DNA of 64,000 bases from Bacteroidota bacterium (GTDB lineage: Bacteria; Bacteroidota; Bacteroidia; Chitinophagales; Chitinophagaceae): contig JAFDXL010000009.1 in the NCBI GenBank assembly GCA_018267955.1, positions 522,717-586,716 of the forward strand, in the 5' to 3' direction. The number at the start of each line of letters is the position of its first letter. The first letter of the stretch is position 1. The translations under genes and the position numbers were made by a program. Of this stretch, positions 17,483 to 27,405 are shown in pieces. The notes below the pieces were generated by a model. It saw only the letters and a list, made by a program, of their open reading frames with translations, was not told the DNA's origin and did no database searches.

Positions 17483-18069
17483 GATGATGCCTGATTTAAT
17501 TGTTCCTGCAGGAAAGCCACCATCTTCCTAACAGCTATACCCCGGTGACTGATGTTGTTTTTTATTTCGGGCGAAAGCTCTGCAAAAGTTTGTTCGTAAC
17601 CCTCGGGGATAAATATGGGATCATATCCGAAGCCCCCCTCCCCTCTCTTTTCTTTAATGATGGTACCATTACAGATGCCCTCAAAGAAATAAGTCTGATC
17701 ATTCCATATAAGGCAGATGACCGCTTTATAGAAAGCAGAGCGATCATCTTTATCCGCAAGTTCCGCGAGCAGCTTTTGCAGGTTGGCTTCATCATCACGC
17801 TTGCCGGAATAGTGCGCACTGTCCACACCGGGCTGCCCGTTCAGTGCATTGGCGCAAATACCACTATCATCTGCAAACACATTTTTACCAGAAAATTGAT
17901 GAATGGCGCCGGCCTTGGCCAATGCGTTTTCCTCGAACGTATGGAATGGCTCTGCGATCTCCTCTGCAAAGCCAATATCATTGAGCGACAATAAGTCAAC
18001 ACCTTCTATCATTTGCCTGATCTCCCTGATCTTTCCCTGGTTGTTGGATGCGATAACCAATTCTGCCAT
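17479..18069 (-). CDS. rdgB: RdgB/HAM1 non-canonical purine NTP pyrophosphatase
   Basis: 196 aa, normal for the family. The N-terminal SNNQGKIREI substrate motif, ADDSGICANALNGQPGVDSA and the C-terminal SHRGIAVRKM are all present. It hydrolyses dITP, XTP and similar NTPs to the monophosphate, keeping deaminated purines out of nucleic acid. The downstream Smr gene is coupled by a 4-bp overlap. A -7 box ends only 4 bp before the ATG, so the message may be leaderless. Confidence 0.93.
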   Translation of the reverse strand: MAELVIASNNQGKIREIRQMIEGVDLLSLNDIGFAEEIAEPFHTFEENALAKAGAIHQFSGKNVFADDSGICANALNGQPGVDSAHYSGKRDDEANLQKLLAELADKDDRSAFYKAVICLIWNDQTYFFEGICNGTIIKEKRGEGGFGYDPIFIPEGYEQTFAELSPEIKNNISHRGIAVRKMVAFLQEQLNQASS

Positions 18070-18073
18070 CCGG

Positions 18074-18081
18074 CAAATCTA
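18074..18081 (-). promoter_or_regulatory. -7 box TAGATTTG at the rdgB start
   Basis: A perfect TAnnTTTG element on the minus strand ending 4 bp before the rdgB ATG. Initiation about 7 bp downstream would fall at the start codon itself. Confidence 0.45.
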
Positions 18082-18166
18082 TTATTTAAACAGAACTATG
18101 AAAAAATTTTAACCTCTCATTAAACCAAAATTCGATATCAGCGTCTTAGTATAAAATCTGCTATTT

Positions 18167-19030
18167 ATGAAAATAATGAAAATCACAGCATTATGCACTA
18201 TTGCCGTGTTTGGGGCTGTACTCACCTTTACGGCATGTAAAAAAGACAAAACAACGGCAACAACTACTACTACAACCACTGATACCTCCGTTAACGAGGA
18301 TACACAGTACGCTGATGACATGGCACGCACAGAACAGACATTTGACGAAGCACAAAATTTTGCCGACCAGGCTGCCGACAATGGCACCGTAGAAATGAAA
18401 GGCGGGCCTGCCTTATTGAGCAATTGTGCACGGGTAATAATCGATACGGGCACTTCGCCACATAAGATCACCATAGATTTTGGCAGTACTAATTGTCTTT
18501 GCAGGGATGGACGCTATCGCCGTGGTAAGATCATCATCACCTTTGAGCATCGCTACAGGGACAGCGGGTATGAACATACTATACGATTTGATGATTACTA
18601 TGTGAATGATAACCATGTAATAGGTACACGCACAGTAAAGAACATGGGACACAATGCTGCAGGCCATACATACTTCGATGTACATATAGATGGCATGATC
18701 GTGCTGAATGCTACAGGTGATACTATCAAGCATACATCTGCTAGGGTGCGCACATGGGTAGCAGGAGAACGCACACCTAACCTGGCCGATGATGAATATG
18801 AACTAACAGGCAGCGGAACACTCACCCGTGCATCGGGCAAGACATACACCATCAACATTACCAGCCCGCTGCATATAGCGCTCAACTGTAACTGGATAGA
18901 ACAAGGCACGGTAGCTATAACACCAAATGGTGCATCTTCTCCAAGAATATTAGACTATGGAAGCGGTACCTGCGACGACCAGGCAACCATTACCGTAAAC
19001 GGAAGAACCAGGACCATCACCCTGAGGTAG
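18167..19030 (+). CDS. Lipoprotein, hypothetical
   Basis: 287 aa with a lipoprotein signal peptide (lipobox FTAC, Cys about 24), then a Lys/Thr-rich linker including nine Thr in a row and a beta-rich domain of about 200 residues with two short cysteine-containing segments (NCLCRDGRYRRGKIIITF, DYGSGTCDDQ). It resembles a family of uncharacterised surface lipoproteins in Bacteroidota. Start at 18167 or at the second Met (18176). A terminator follows. Confidence 0.7.
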   Translation: MKIMKITALCTIAVFGAVLTFTACKKDKTTATTTTTTTDTSVNEDTQYADDMARTEQTFDEAQNFADQAADNGTVEMKGGPALLSNCARVIIDTGTSPHKITIDFGSTNCLCRDGRYRRGKIIITFEHRYRDSGYEHTIRFDDYYVNDNHVIGTRTVKNMGHNAAGHTYFDVHIDGMIVLNATGDTIKHTSARVRTWVAGERTPNLADDEYELTGSGTLTRASGKTYTINITSPLHIALNCNWIEQGTVAITPNGASSPRILDYGSGTCDDQATITVNGRTRTITLR

Positions 19031-19049
19031 TAATATCATATAAAGTGTG

Positions 19050-19079
19050 AAGGGCAGCCTATTGAGGCTGCCTTTTTTG
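19050..19079 (+). terminator. Rho-independent terminator of the 18167 lipoprotein gene
   Basis: Stem AGGGCAGCCT / AGGCTGCCTT with loop ATTG and six T. Confidence 0.8.
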
Positions 19080-19198
19080 TTTTATCAGAATGGAAGCAGT
19101 TGCAGAATTGTTAAAGTTATGATAATTGAAACGTAACAATATCTAACCACGGAGTTAACACTGCTGTTTCAATTTTGCCGGCAAATCCCCAATGTATT

Positions 19199-22100
19199 AT
19201 GAATGTAAAAACTACCTTACTGCTGGTACTGATGCTGCTTGCAACCCATTTTGGATTTGCACAGGTAACATCAGGTGCCATGGCCGGCATTGTGCTCGAC
19301 AATGAGAACAAGAGCCTTGCCGGAGCCATTGTAAAAGCAATACACGAACCATCAGGAACCGTTTATGGTACTGCCACCCAGGACGATGGCAGCTTTAACC
19401 TGCAAAACCTGCGTACAGGCCCTTACCGTGTAGAGATACACTTTACAGGTTTTGAAACCAAAATAGAAAAAGACATCCTGGTGCGCCTGGGCGAAACCTA
19501 TTTTCTGAAAACATCTATGAAAGCAGGCGGAACGGAACTGTCTGAAATAGTAGTAAAAACTGCTAACCCGCTGATCAATTCTCAGCGCACAGGTGCATCT
19601 ACTAACATAGGAACTACCGAGATCAACACACTACCTACTGTAAACAGGAATATATCTGACTTTACAAGGTTGACGCCGCAAGGTGGACCAAGCTTTGCAA
19701 CGAGCATGGGTAGCTCCAGCGCTCAATTCAATGATAACAGCTTTGGCGGAAGGGATGGCCGCTATAATAATATCCAGATCAATGGCGCTAATTTTAATAA
19801 CGCCTTTGGCCTTAGCAGTAACCTGCTGCCGGGTGGCAATGCACAGCCTATATCGCTGGACGCGATTGAAGAGATACAGGTAGGTTTTGCACCGTACGAT
19901 GTACGCCAGACAGGCTTTACCGGTGCCAACATCAATGCCATCACACGCAGTGGTACTAACGAGATACACGGTTCTGCTTATTACTTCTTCAAGAACCAAA
20001 GCTTTACCGGGATGAAGGTGGGTGACTACAGTGTACCTAACCTGGGATCAACTACTAAAAACACTTACGGCATCCGCCTGGGTGGCCCTATCATCAAGAA
20101 CAAACTCTTCTATTTTGTAAACGTAGAGCATGAAGAAAGCAAAGCACCGGGAGTAACCTATGTTGCTAACCGCCCGGGAGCAAGCGGTTCGAATGTATCG
20201 AGCGTATCTGCAGATACACTGGATAAATTGAGATCATTCCTGCAATCGAAATACGGATACGATCCGGGAGCTTATGAAAACTTCGCTAACCAGGCAGTGA
20301 ATAAGAACACAAAAGTGCTTGGCCGCATAGACTATAACATTAATGACAAAAACAAACTGTTTGTTAGCTATAGCTATATGAAAGCCCAGGAACCTATAAC
20401 ACAGGTGAATGCAACCAGTACGGGCGCCGGTTCTCGTCTTACCAACAGCCGCGAAGGCTTGAACTCGATGGCTTATCAGAACGCATTCTATGGCTTTGAT
20501 CATAAAGTTTGGTCAGTATCGGGCCAGCTTACTAGCAGCATTACATCGCGCCTGTCGAACGACCTGTTTGGTACCTACTCATCTGTACAGGACACACGCG
20601 CAACACCAGGCAATCAATTCCCTTTTGTAGATATAGACCTGAGCGCTACAAGCACCATCAGCTTCGGTACAGAGTTGTTCTCTTATAAGAATGACCTCAC
20701 CAATAAAAACCTGAACATCATAGATAACGTAACCTATAATTATAAGAAACACTCCTTCCTTGCAGGTGCTGCGTATGAGTATCTTTCATTTGGTAATAGC
20801 TTCCTGCCATCAGGAACGGGCTATTACCATTATAAGTCTCTATCTGATTTCATGAATGGTAAGGGCCCGATCGCATTTGCTTATACATATCCTTTTGCAG
20901 ACCAGGGTGGCAATACTTATGTAAAGGCCAACTTCGGACAAGCGAGCATTTACCTGCAGGACAAATATAATGTGACGCAGAAACTGACATTGACAGCTGG
21001 TATACGCGTAGAACAACCTATGTACACCTATCAACTGCTGGATAATAAATACATCGACACCGTAAAAGTGTTTGATAAAAACGGCAACCTTACTACCTAT
21101 CAATCTGATAAATGGCCGAAAGCAAAACCGGTAGTATCGCCAAGGATAGGTGTTAACTATGATGTGTTAGGCAACAGGAGCCTTGTATTGCGCGGCGGTA
21201 CCGGCATATTCGCAGGAAAGGTTCCATTTGTATGGTTTACCAACCAGGCAGGTGGTACAGGTACACTGATCAACACGAAGACCTTTGCCCTTACCAATAA
21301 ATCTAAATCAGACTCTGCATTCCTGAACAACATGCAATTTTCTAAAGATCCAAGCAATGTATCTGAATCTAACGGCAACCTCTTCCCGCAGAAAGCAGGA
21401 CAAACAGTGCCATCGTCTGTTGCTATCGTATCGCCTGAATTCAAGATGCCACGTATCTGGAGAACGAACATTGGCATAGATGCGAAACTGCTATATGGAT
21501 TTGTAGGTACTGCAGAATTTATCTATACAAAAGACCGGTAAATGTGTACATGCGCAATGCTGCATTGCCTAATGCACAGACTACGCTAAGTAATGGAGCT
21601 GACAACCGCCCTTACTGGACAAGCACAAAACCAGGCGGCAGCCCGGTAAACAGCTACTATGTATTGGAGAACTCAAACATGGGTGAATCATATAACTTCA
21701 GCATCGGTATCGCGCGTCCTGCACGTAAGGGATGGTATGGATCTTTGTACTATACCGTATCTGCATCGCAGGAGCTTTCGTCTAACCCCGGTTCACAGGC
21801 ATCATCTGCATGGAACAGCCTTGCCAATACAAGTTCACCTAACGAACAAGTACTATCCTACTCTGAATACCTGACACCGCACAGGGTTGTGGCAAGTGCA
21901 TCTTACAGGATCGAATACCTGAAACACCTGGCTACTACGATCTCTCTGTATTACGAAGGCGCCAGCCTGGGCAGGTTTAACTATACCTACGCAAGCGATA
22001 TCAACGGAGACGGTGTGAATGCAGACCTGCTATACATACCTAATAATGCCAACGAGCTGAAATGGGCAGATATTAAAGATGCATCGGGCAAGGTAGTATA

Positions 22101-22545
22101 TACCGCACAGCAACAGGCCGATGCATTTAATGCTTATGTAGATCAGGATAAATACCTGAGCGCACACAAAGGCAGCTATGCCAAAAGATACGGCGCTAAA
22201 TATCCATTCTACAGCAGGTTTGATCTGAAATTTATACAGGATGTATTCAACGACTTCGGTAAAAAAAGAAGGGCCAGCCTGCAGTTCACCGCCGATATCT
22301 TTAACATTGGCAACCTGCTGAACCAATCGTGGGGTGTGCAACAACGCCTGGCAGTAGGTAGCGGTAATACATCGAGTATATTAAAAGTAGCTACCCCGGG
22401 CAATGCAACAACGCAGCCAACCTATCAACTGGCCACTGCTATAGACAACGATGGTAAGACAGTATTGCCTACTAAAACATTCTATGACTATGTAGGCACA
22501 TTAAGCACATGGTCTATGCAATTAGGCTTCAGGCTTACGTTCTAA
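19199..22545 (+). pseudogene. TonB-dependent receptor with carboxypeptidase-regulatory-like domain, interrupted by a frameshift
   Basis: A receptor of about 1,110 residues is read in two frames. The first part (19199-21541, 780 aa from the ATG at 19199) has a signal peptide, a CarboxypepD_reg-like domain (about 25-105), a TonB plug and half of the barrel, and ends FIYTKDR then TAA. The second part continues in another frame from about 21538 (VNVYMRNAALPN) to a terminal barrel strand LSTWSMQLGFRLTF at 22545. The join YTKD / VYMRN is what a continuous receptor strand would read. It resembles Oar-like receptors. There is no SusD gene beside it. One missing base would explain the break; it may be mutation or sequencing error. 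Confidence 0.85.
21530..21547 (+). other. Frameshift site inside the TonB-dependent receptor
   Basis: GAC CGG TAA ends the first frame. The frame used downstream reads GTA AAT GTG TAC ATG from 21538. Adding one base in CCGG restores one frame (D-R-V-N-V-Y-M). Confidence 0.75.
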
Positions 22546-22569
22546 CTTCTTCCTCTCTACCATAACAAG

Positions 22570-22600
22570 AAGGGCTGTATATAATACAGCCCTTTATTTT
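22570..22600. terminator. Bidirectional Rho-independent terminator
   Basis: An 11-bp perfect stem, AAGGGCTGTAT / ATACAGCCCTT, followed by a T-rich run, between the convergent receptor and DUF983 genes. Confidence 0.85.
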
Positions 22601-22999
22601 TTATCGTTGTTCGTATGGATGGCTATGATAATAGACCGTGAAATATAAATAGAGCATTCGTGAGTAGCGCATGAGCCAGGGCTGCGCGATGGTAGTGACC
22701 ACTACGCTGGCACCAAGAAAATAAAAGATACTATCGTCCATAATAGACAAACCGAATATAGGCCAGTACCACAATGCATTCAGAAACATGAGCATAACTG
22801 TAAGCACGTAATTGATACCGATGCCATTGTTGGTTTCCTTTACCATCTTCATACCGCACACCTCGCAGTGCGCTGCAATGGCAAGGCATTTGTTCAATGG
22901 CAGCACACTTCTATTTACAAATACATGGCCCTTTCTGCAGTTAGGACATTTCATTGTAAGCAAAGCAGGCAGCATTGCAGGTTTCTTTCCCTGATCCAT
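22601..22999 (-). CDS. DUF983 family membrane protein
   Basis: 132 aa. An N-terminal zinc-ribbon-like CPNCRKGHVF (residues about 18-27) and CEVCG (about 45-49) are followed by two membrane helices (about 63-82 and 88-108) and a basic tail. This is the DUF983 layout, a family of unknown function. Start ATG at 22999. Confidence 0.85.
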   Translation of the reverse strand: MDQGKKPAMLPALLTMKCPNCRKGHVFVNRSVLPLNKCLAIAAHCEVCGMKMVKETNNGIGINYVLTVMLMFLNALWYWPIFGLSIMDDSIFYFLGASVVVTTIAQPWLMRYSRMLYLYFTVYYHSHPYEQR

Positions 23000-23028
23000 G
23001 TTTAAATATTCGCCGCAAATTTACCGTT

Positions 23029-23580
23029 TTATTTCAACGGATTGGCGACTACTGCCAGGGAGGTCCTAACCTGTATCTTGCTGTTAGAATCAGGATAATC
23101 TATAAAATGCGCCTCCAGGCGTACATACATAGAATCTTTGAGGAAATAACTCTTCAATTCTACGTCTTCCGGCGTGAGGTTGAACGCGGAAGCGTTATTT
23201 TTCCCGTATTCATGCGCAGCTAATACTTCCGGCAGGCCATCTGCAGATATATATACCCGCATCGTATCTACATAATCGAGATTGGTATTGGCAGGCTGCA
23301 CCAGCGTAATGCCCAGCTCGTGGGGTTTTACACTCGTAAGCAGGTTGCTGCTGGTATTATTGTCTTTGAAAAAAGTGCTTGAATTAGTCACCAATGAATA
23401 TTTAGGAAATGGTATAGTAACGCCTGCTGCAGGAAATGCCACACCGGGGTTTGGAATATTAGGAATATCCTGATCCTGGGTATATTCCACATTCTTGCGG
23501 ATAACAATAATATCGGCCAGTTTATTACACGAAACAACGCTTGCGCCCAGTAAAACGAGGGGAATGATTAATTTTCTCAT
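23029..23580 (-). CDS. Lipoprotein, hypothetical
   Basis: 183 aa from the ATG at 23580, a lipoprotein signal peptide (MRKLIIPLVLLGASVVSC); the frame open to 23616 is an upstream extension. The mature domain is beta-rich (VTIPFPKYSLVT, TMRVYISADG, SYFLKDSMYVRLEAHF). No family is recognised. A perfect -7 box TATGTTTG lies at 23594-23601 on the minus strand. Confidence 0.7.
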   Translation of the reverse strand: MRKLIIPLVLLGASVVSCNKLADIIVIRKNVEYTQDQDIPNIPNPGVAFPAAGVTIPFPKYSLVTNSSTFFKDNNTSSNLLTSVKPHELGITLVQPANTNLDYVDTMRVYISADGLPEVLAAHEYGKNNASAFNLTPEDVELKSYFLKDSMYVRLEAHFIDYPDSNSKIQVRTSLAVVANPLK

Positions 23581-23593
23581 AGTCAATATATTA

Positions 23594-23601
23594 CAAACAT
23601 A
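23594..23601 (-). promoter_or_regulatory. -7 box TATGTTTG
   Basis: A perfect TAnnTTTG on the minus strand, 13 bp before the ATG at 23580. Confidence 0.45.
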
Positions 23602-23646
23602 CATATAAACCGCCACTGATACTAATTATGTTATTATCAATAATCG

Positions 23647-23654
23647 TAACTTTG
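23647..23654 (+). promoter_or_regulatory. -7 box TAACTTTG at the mtaB start
   Basis: A perfect TAnnTTTG element ending 7 bp before the mtaB ATG, implying a very short or absent 5' leader. Confidence 0.5.
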
Positions 23655-23661
23655 CGCCCTT

Positions 23662-24936
23662 ATGTTGTCAAAAACAGTCGCATTTCATACTCTTGGCTGT
23701 AAGCTTAACTACTCCGAGACCTCTACCCTGAGTCGGATGCTGGAAGCAGATGGCTTTGTGAAAAAGGATTTTGAGGAGGTGGCAGACGTGTATGTGATCA
23801 ATACCTGCTCTGTTACCGACAATGCAGACAAGGAATGTCGGCAAATAGTAAGGCGTATACAACGCCGTGCACCGGAATCTATGGTGGTGATAACGGGGTG
23901 CTATGCGCAACTGAAGCCTAAAGAAATAGCGGAGATAGAAGGTGTGGACCTGGTATTGGGTGCGTCAGAGAAATTTAACCTGGCAAAGCATCTGCAAGAC
24001 CTTACCAAAGGCGATAGTGCTAAAATATGCTCCTGCGATATTGAGGATGTAAATGGCTTTAACAGCTCCTACTCTATCAACGACCGTACGCGCACTTTCT
24101 TAAAAGTGCAGGATGGGTGTGATTATAACTGCAGCTTCTGCACTATACCGCTGGCACGCGGGCATAGCCGCAGCGATAGCATAGAAGGTGTACTGAATAA
24201 TGTAAGGGAACTGGCCAACGCGGGCACTAAAGAAATAGTACTGACAGGCATTAACCTGGGCGACTTTGGCAAAGGCAATGAAGGTGGCAAAAAGATAAAG
24301 ACTAATTTTTACCAGCTGGTACAGGAACTGGATAAGGTAGAAGGCATTGATCGTTTTCGTATCTCGTCCATAGAGCCCAACCTGCTGAGCAATGATATCA
24401 TATCTTTTGTGGCACAGTCGAAGAAATTCATGCCGCATTTTCATATACCGCTGCAAAGCGGCAGCAGGAAGATACTGGGACTGATGCGCCGCCGCTACCA
24501 GAAAGAATTGTATGCCGACAGGATAGCAACTATCAAAGAACTGATACCGCATTGCTGTATTGGCGCAGATGTAATAGTAGGCTTCCCGTCTGAAACCGAT
24601 GAAGACTTTAAAGAAACTTTTGATTTCTTACACGATATAGATGTTTCTTACCTGCATGTATTCACTTACAGCGAACGCGCTAATACCTTGGCGCTGGACA
24701 TAAAGCCCGTCGTGCCGATGAACATAAGACATGAGCGTAATAAAGCATTGCGCAACCTTAGCTACCAGAAGATGCAATACTTTACCGCGCAGCACAACGG
24801 GCAGCAACGCAAGGTATTGTTTGAAAGCGCGGAGAAGAATGGCATGATGGAAGGCTATACCGATAACTATATAAAAGTGCAAACACCGTATCGCGAAGAA
24901 TGGGTGAACCAGTTAGTTGACTGGACACTTTCATAA
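23662..24936 (+). CDS. mtaB: tRNA t6A37 methylthiotransferase MtaB
   Basis: 424 aa. An N-terminal UPF0004 domain begins TLGCKLNYSET, the GCKLN form marking the MtaB branch. A radical-SAM domain has the cluster motif C153-x3-C157-x2-C160 (CDYNCSFC), and a C-terminal region binds tRNA. It converts t6A to ms2t6A at position 37 of ANN-decoding tRNAs. The gene directly precedes tRNA-Lys, which is itself a t6A tRNA; that proximity may be chance. Confidence 0.95.
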   Translation: MLSKTVAFHTLGCKLNYSETSTLSRMLEADGFVKKDFEEVADVYVINTCSVTDNADKECRQIVRRIQRRAPESMVVITGCYAQLKPKEIAEIEGVDLVLGASEKFNLAKHLQDLTKGDSAKICSCDIEDVNGFNSSYSINDRTRTFLKVQDGCDYNCSFCTIPLARGHSRSDSIEGVLNNVRELANAGTKEIVLTGINLGDFGKGNEGGKKIKTNFYQLVQELDKVEGIDRFRISSIEPNLLSNDIISFVAQSKKFMPHFHIPLQSGSRKILGLMRRRYQKELYADRIATIKELIPHCCIGADVIVGFPSETDEDFKETFDFLHDIDVSYLHVFTYSERANTLALDIKPVVPMNIRHERNKALRNLSYQKMQYFTAQHNGQQRKVLFESAEKNGMMEGYTDNYIKVQTPYREEWVNQLVDWTLS

Positions 24937-24976
24937 TTGAGCAGAAGGTGTATATTTGCAATCCCAACTAAGAAAT

Positions 24977-25050
<74 letters not shown>

Positions 25051-25056
25051 CTCCAA

Positions 25057-25097
25057 TAAAGGCTTTCAGGCATTAATCCTGCAAAGCCTTTTTTATT
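25057..25097 (+). terminator. Element-supplied terminator downstream of tRNA-Lys
   Basis: A stem pairs AAAGGCTTT-CAGG with CCTG-C-AAAGCCTTT around CATTAAT, with a T run. The island thus gives the tRNA a new terminator in place of the one now beyond attR. Confidence 0.7.
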
Positions 25098-25115
25098 TGC
25101 ATACGATTTGCATAC
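25095..25115 (+). repeat. Left pair of ATTTGCATAC repeats, candidate integrase arm sites
   Basis: Two 10-bp direct repeats ATTTGCATAC with an 11-bp period. The same pair, with one base differing in the spacer, lies at 37234-37254 immediately upstream of the integrase start. Confidence 0.6.
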
Positions 25116-26265
25116 TTTTTTTGTTGCAGTGCATGGCAATAAAGTATAGCCTGCGGTCATTCCATGTTAGCAAAAACAACCATCTATTAAGATTAATTAT
25201 TTAACAACAAAAAAACATCCCTCACAACAATTCAGCAACAAAAAACAAAATAACCTTATACATCCCTTTGGCTGCAATAGAAGCTATATTGTGAGGGAAC
25301 TAAAGTATTCAGGAAGTACCTTAAACATCCACATTCAATTCTAAATCATTTATAAACGAAAGCTTGAAGGGTAAAGTATAATTATTCCAATGGCATTTAT
25401 ACACACCTACCTTTGCCCTGGGACAGGCATAAGAACCAAATGACTAATTATGTCCCGAAAGAAGAGAACAGCAGCGGCAGCCAATACTGATCAATTAAAC
25501 GAATTGCTACCAGAGCTACTGCTATCATAAAAAATATAGCAAAGCTAAGCGCTTCCCTAGCCGCCCTGTACGAAATCTTAAAACCATTCATTACACTTAT
25601 ATATCATCAACTACATTCCCCGCATTAACCAACAAAGCGGTTTATAGGTCTCATTCCGTCAGGGCAGGCATGTAGCCCGCCGGGTAACGTTTACAGCCGG
25701 TTAACACCCGCTGCCACTTGCTGCCCTTCGGTTGCATACCCGTCATGCTCCATGCAACTACCCATCCTTCATTCGCGCAGCTACTATATCCTGCAGGCCG
25801 CTGCATTTCTTTCATTCATTTACCCGCCTGTAGTCTATCCGCTGCTTATTGTTTGTGCTCGCCGCGTGGCCACCGTCTGCGTTCCAGGCATTGTTGACAC
25901 ATGGGCTGCGCTTATGTTCACATGCCACACAATTGCCTTTCACTGTGTGCCCTATGCCTGACGGCTTCCATAGCCCACCCCATCCGGTGGCACTCGCTGC
26001 TGCGTTCCGCTGCGCTCCACTTGCATAAACGGCTCGCATAATTGTAAAAGAAAATCTCTTACTCAACTTTTTCTTATTGCAACAGTTAGACTATTGTCAC
26101 ATCATACAATTATAACATAATTGACTACTATTAAATCAATCGATACCCCCTCTCCCAATGCTTTTAAAAACAAAGGCATTTGCATCCTCCCTGTACCCAC
26201 CTATTATGTATCGGTTTTTTTCCAATAAAAAATGAGTAAAAAATTTTTAACTATACCCACCCTTA
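25116..26265. other. Island left-end region without a convincing gene; GC-rich block at about 25632-26045
   Basis: About 1.15 kb. The flanks (25116-25630 and 26050-26265) are AT-rich with no good frame. The middle (about 25632-26045) is markedly richer in G+C. A minus-strand frame of 84 aa (25812-26066, with ASGAQRNAAASATGWGGLW and CVACEHKRSPC) crosses it, and similar short frames seem to recur in Bacteroidota mobile elements, but it has no signal or start to support it. A structured RNA or a mobilisation site would fit equally well. An imperfect 27-bp repeat sits at 26194-26220 and 26254-26280. Confidence 0.5.
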
Positions 26266-26280
26266 TTACATCAGTTTTTT
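26194..26280. repeat. Imperfect direct repeat, two copies 60 bp apart
   Basis: Copies at 26194-26220 and 26254-26280 both begin TACCCACC and end in a GTTTTTT run. The second overlaps the 3' end of the 26266-26976 gene. Confidence 0.45.
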
Positions 26281-26976
26281 ACGCCGACGAAAGGTAACCC
26301 ATCCCAATACCTGGTCTGCATCACGGATAAATACAACACTGCCTTGTACTGCTAATTTATGAGCCATCTCCGGCAAGCCTTTTGCAAAATGATAACGCTC
26401 GCCTGGCTTCATATCTAATCTTGTAAACACCGGCTTCACGGTTATGAAGCCTGCATGATGGGCAAGGCGTTTGTATTCGCTGGCCGTGGAGAGCGAGCAT
26501 CCAAGAATTTTAGACAGTGCTTTATTGGCTACTTTATAAAAATGGCTGGATTGTGATGCACGCCCACTAGCCCGTGCGTCCAGCCATTTCTTTGTCTTTT
26601 GAGCGTTTACAAGGTAGCTGATAACCGCCCCGCACAAGTAAGCTTTGAACTGCGAAATATCTTTCATTAGAAAGACAGCGGCACTTCTGCGATCAGAGTG
26701 CAGGCATTTCTGCAAATACTCAAAACTCCTGATATAATAGCATCCGGTACGATCATCGAAGCCTAGCCAGTTCCATTTAACAAGCGTCTTTAATGTGTTG
26801 CGTATGGTGCGCTCGCTATCCAGGCCAAGCGCATCCGCAATCGCTAACCTATCAGCAGGTGATAGTATTACCTTACCGCCATAGGTACCCTTAAGGAAGA
26901 TAAAGAGCTGCAACTGCCTTGTGCGCTTCTTACGTAACGCGTCGAAGCACAGGTCAACCGGAATGAGCAAATACAT
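26266..26976 (-). CDS. Element protein with winged-helix-like features, hypothetical
   Basis: 236 aa, basic, cytoplasmic. Residues about 40-75 (LSPADRLAIADALGLDSERT) and about 160-190 (ANKALSKILGCSLSTASEYK) look like helix-turn-helix or winged-helix segments, each followed by a wing-like strand. The arrangement could suit a plasmid-type initiator or an element regulator. It starts 1 bp after the stop of the HTH gene, so the two are one operon. No family is recognised with confidence. Confidence 0.65.
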   Translation of the reverse strand: MYLLIPVDLCFDALRKKRTRQLQLFIFLKGTYGGKVILSPADRLAIADALGLDSERTIRNTLKTLVKWNWLGFDDRTGCYYIRSFEYLQKCLHSDRRSAAVFLMKDISQFKAYLCGAVISYLVNAQKTKKWLDARASGRASQSSHFYKVANKALSKILGCSLSTASEYKRLAHHAGFITVKPVFTRLDMKPGERYHFAKGLPEMAHKLAVQGSVVFIRDADQVLGWVTFRRRKKLM

Positions 26977-26977
26977 T

Positions 26978-27313
26978 TCATCGCTTTGTTCTGCTGGTAA
27001 ATGCTTCTGCTTCCGCCCTTACTTCGTCGGTTGTTTTCTTTCGCCCTGCCTTTATCCAGTCAAGCAATTCCTTACTGGAGAAGTAAAGGCGCTTGCCTCT
27101 TTTGTGCACCGGCAGTTCTCCCTTGCTTACAAGACAATAAACTGTTGGCACAGCCAGCGTCAACAATTCTGCTGCCTGTTTTATGTTCAGGAAACTGTCT
27201 CTTTCTACAGGTACTTCGCCGGGCTGGCTTTGCAGCATACGTTCTATCGCCAGCAGCTTGGTATATACCAGGCTGATAGCTTCCGGCATGTTATTGTGCG
27301 TTATTTCTTGCAT
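26978..27313 (-). CDS. Helix-turn-helix (excisionase/MerR-like) DNA-binding protein
   Basis: 111 aa from the ATG at 27313. An N-terminal helix (about 9-30) precedes an HTH_17-type domain (about 42-92): FLNIKQAAELLTLAVPTVYC, then KGELPVHKRGKRLYFSSKEL. This is the standard Bacteroidota mobile-element regulator or excisionase (Xis-like) fold. Its position upstream of the 236-aa gene, on an island with an integrase, suggests a role in excision or copy control. Confidence 0.8.
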   Translation of the reverse strand: MQEITHNNMPEAISLVYTKLLAIERMLQSQPGEVPVERDSFLNIKQAAELLTLAVPTVYCLVSKGELPVHKRGKRLYFSSKELLDWIKAGRKKTTDEVRAEAEAFTSRTKR

Positions 27314-27405
27314 CACATCATGTTTTACTGATGTAGCAAGATTATCGTATGGCTTTTATGGCAAAAATTATGGCTTTTCTGGCTTTCCTGATAACCTTAT
27401 TGGTA

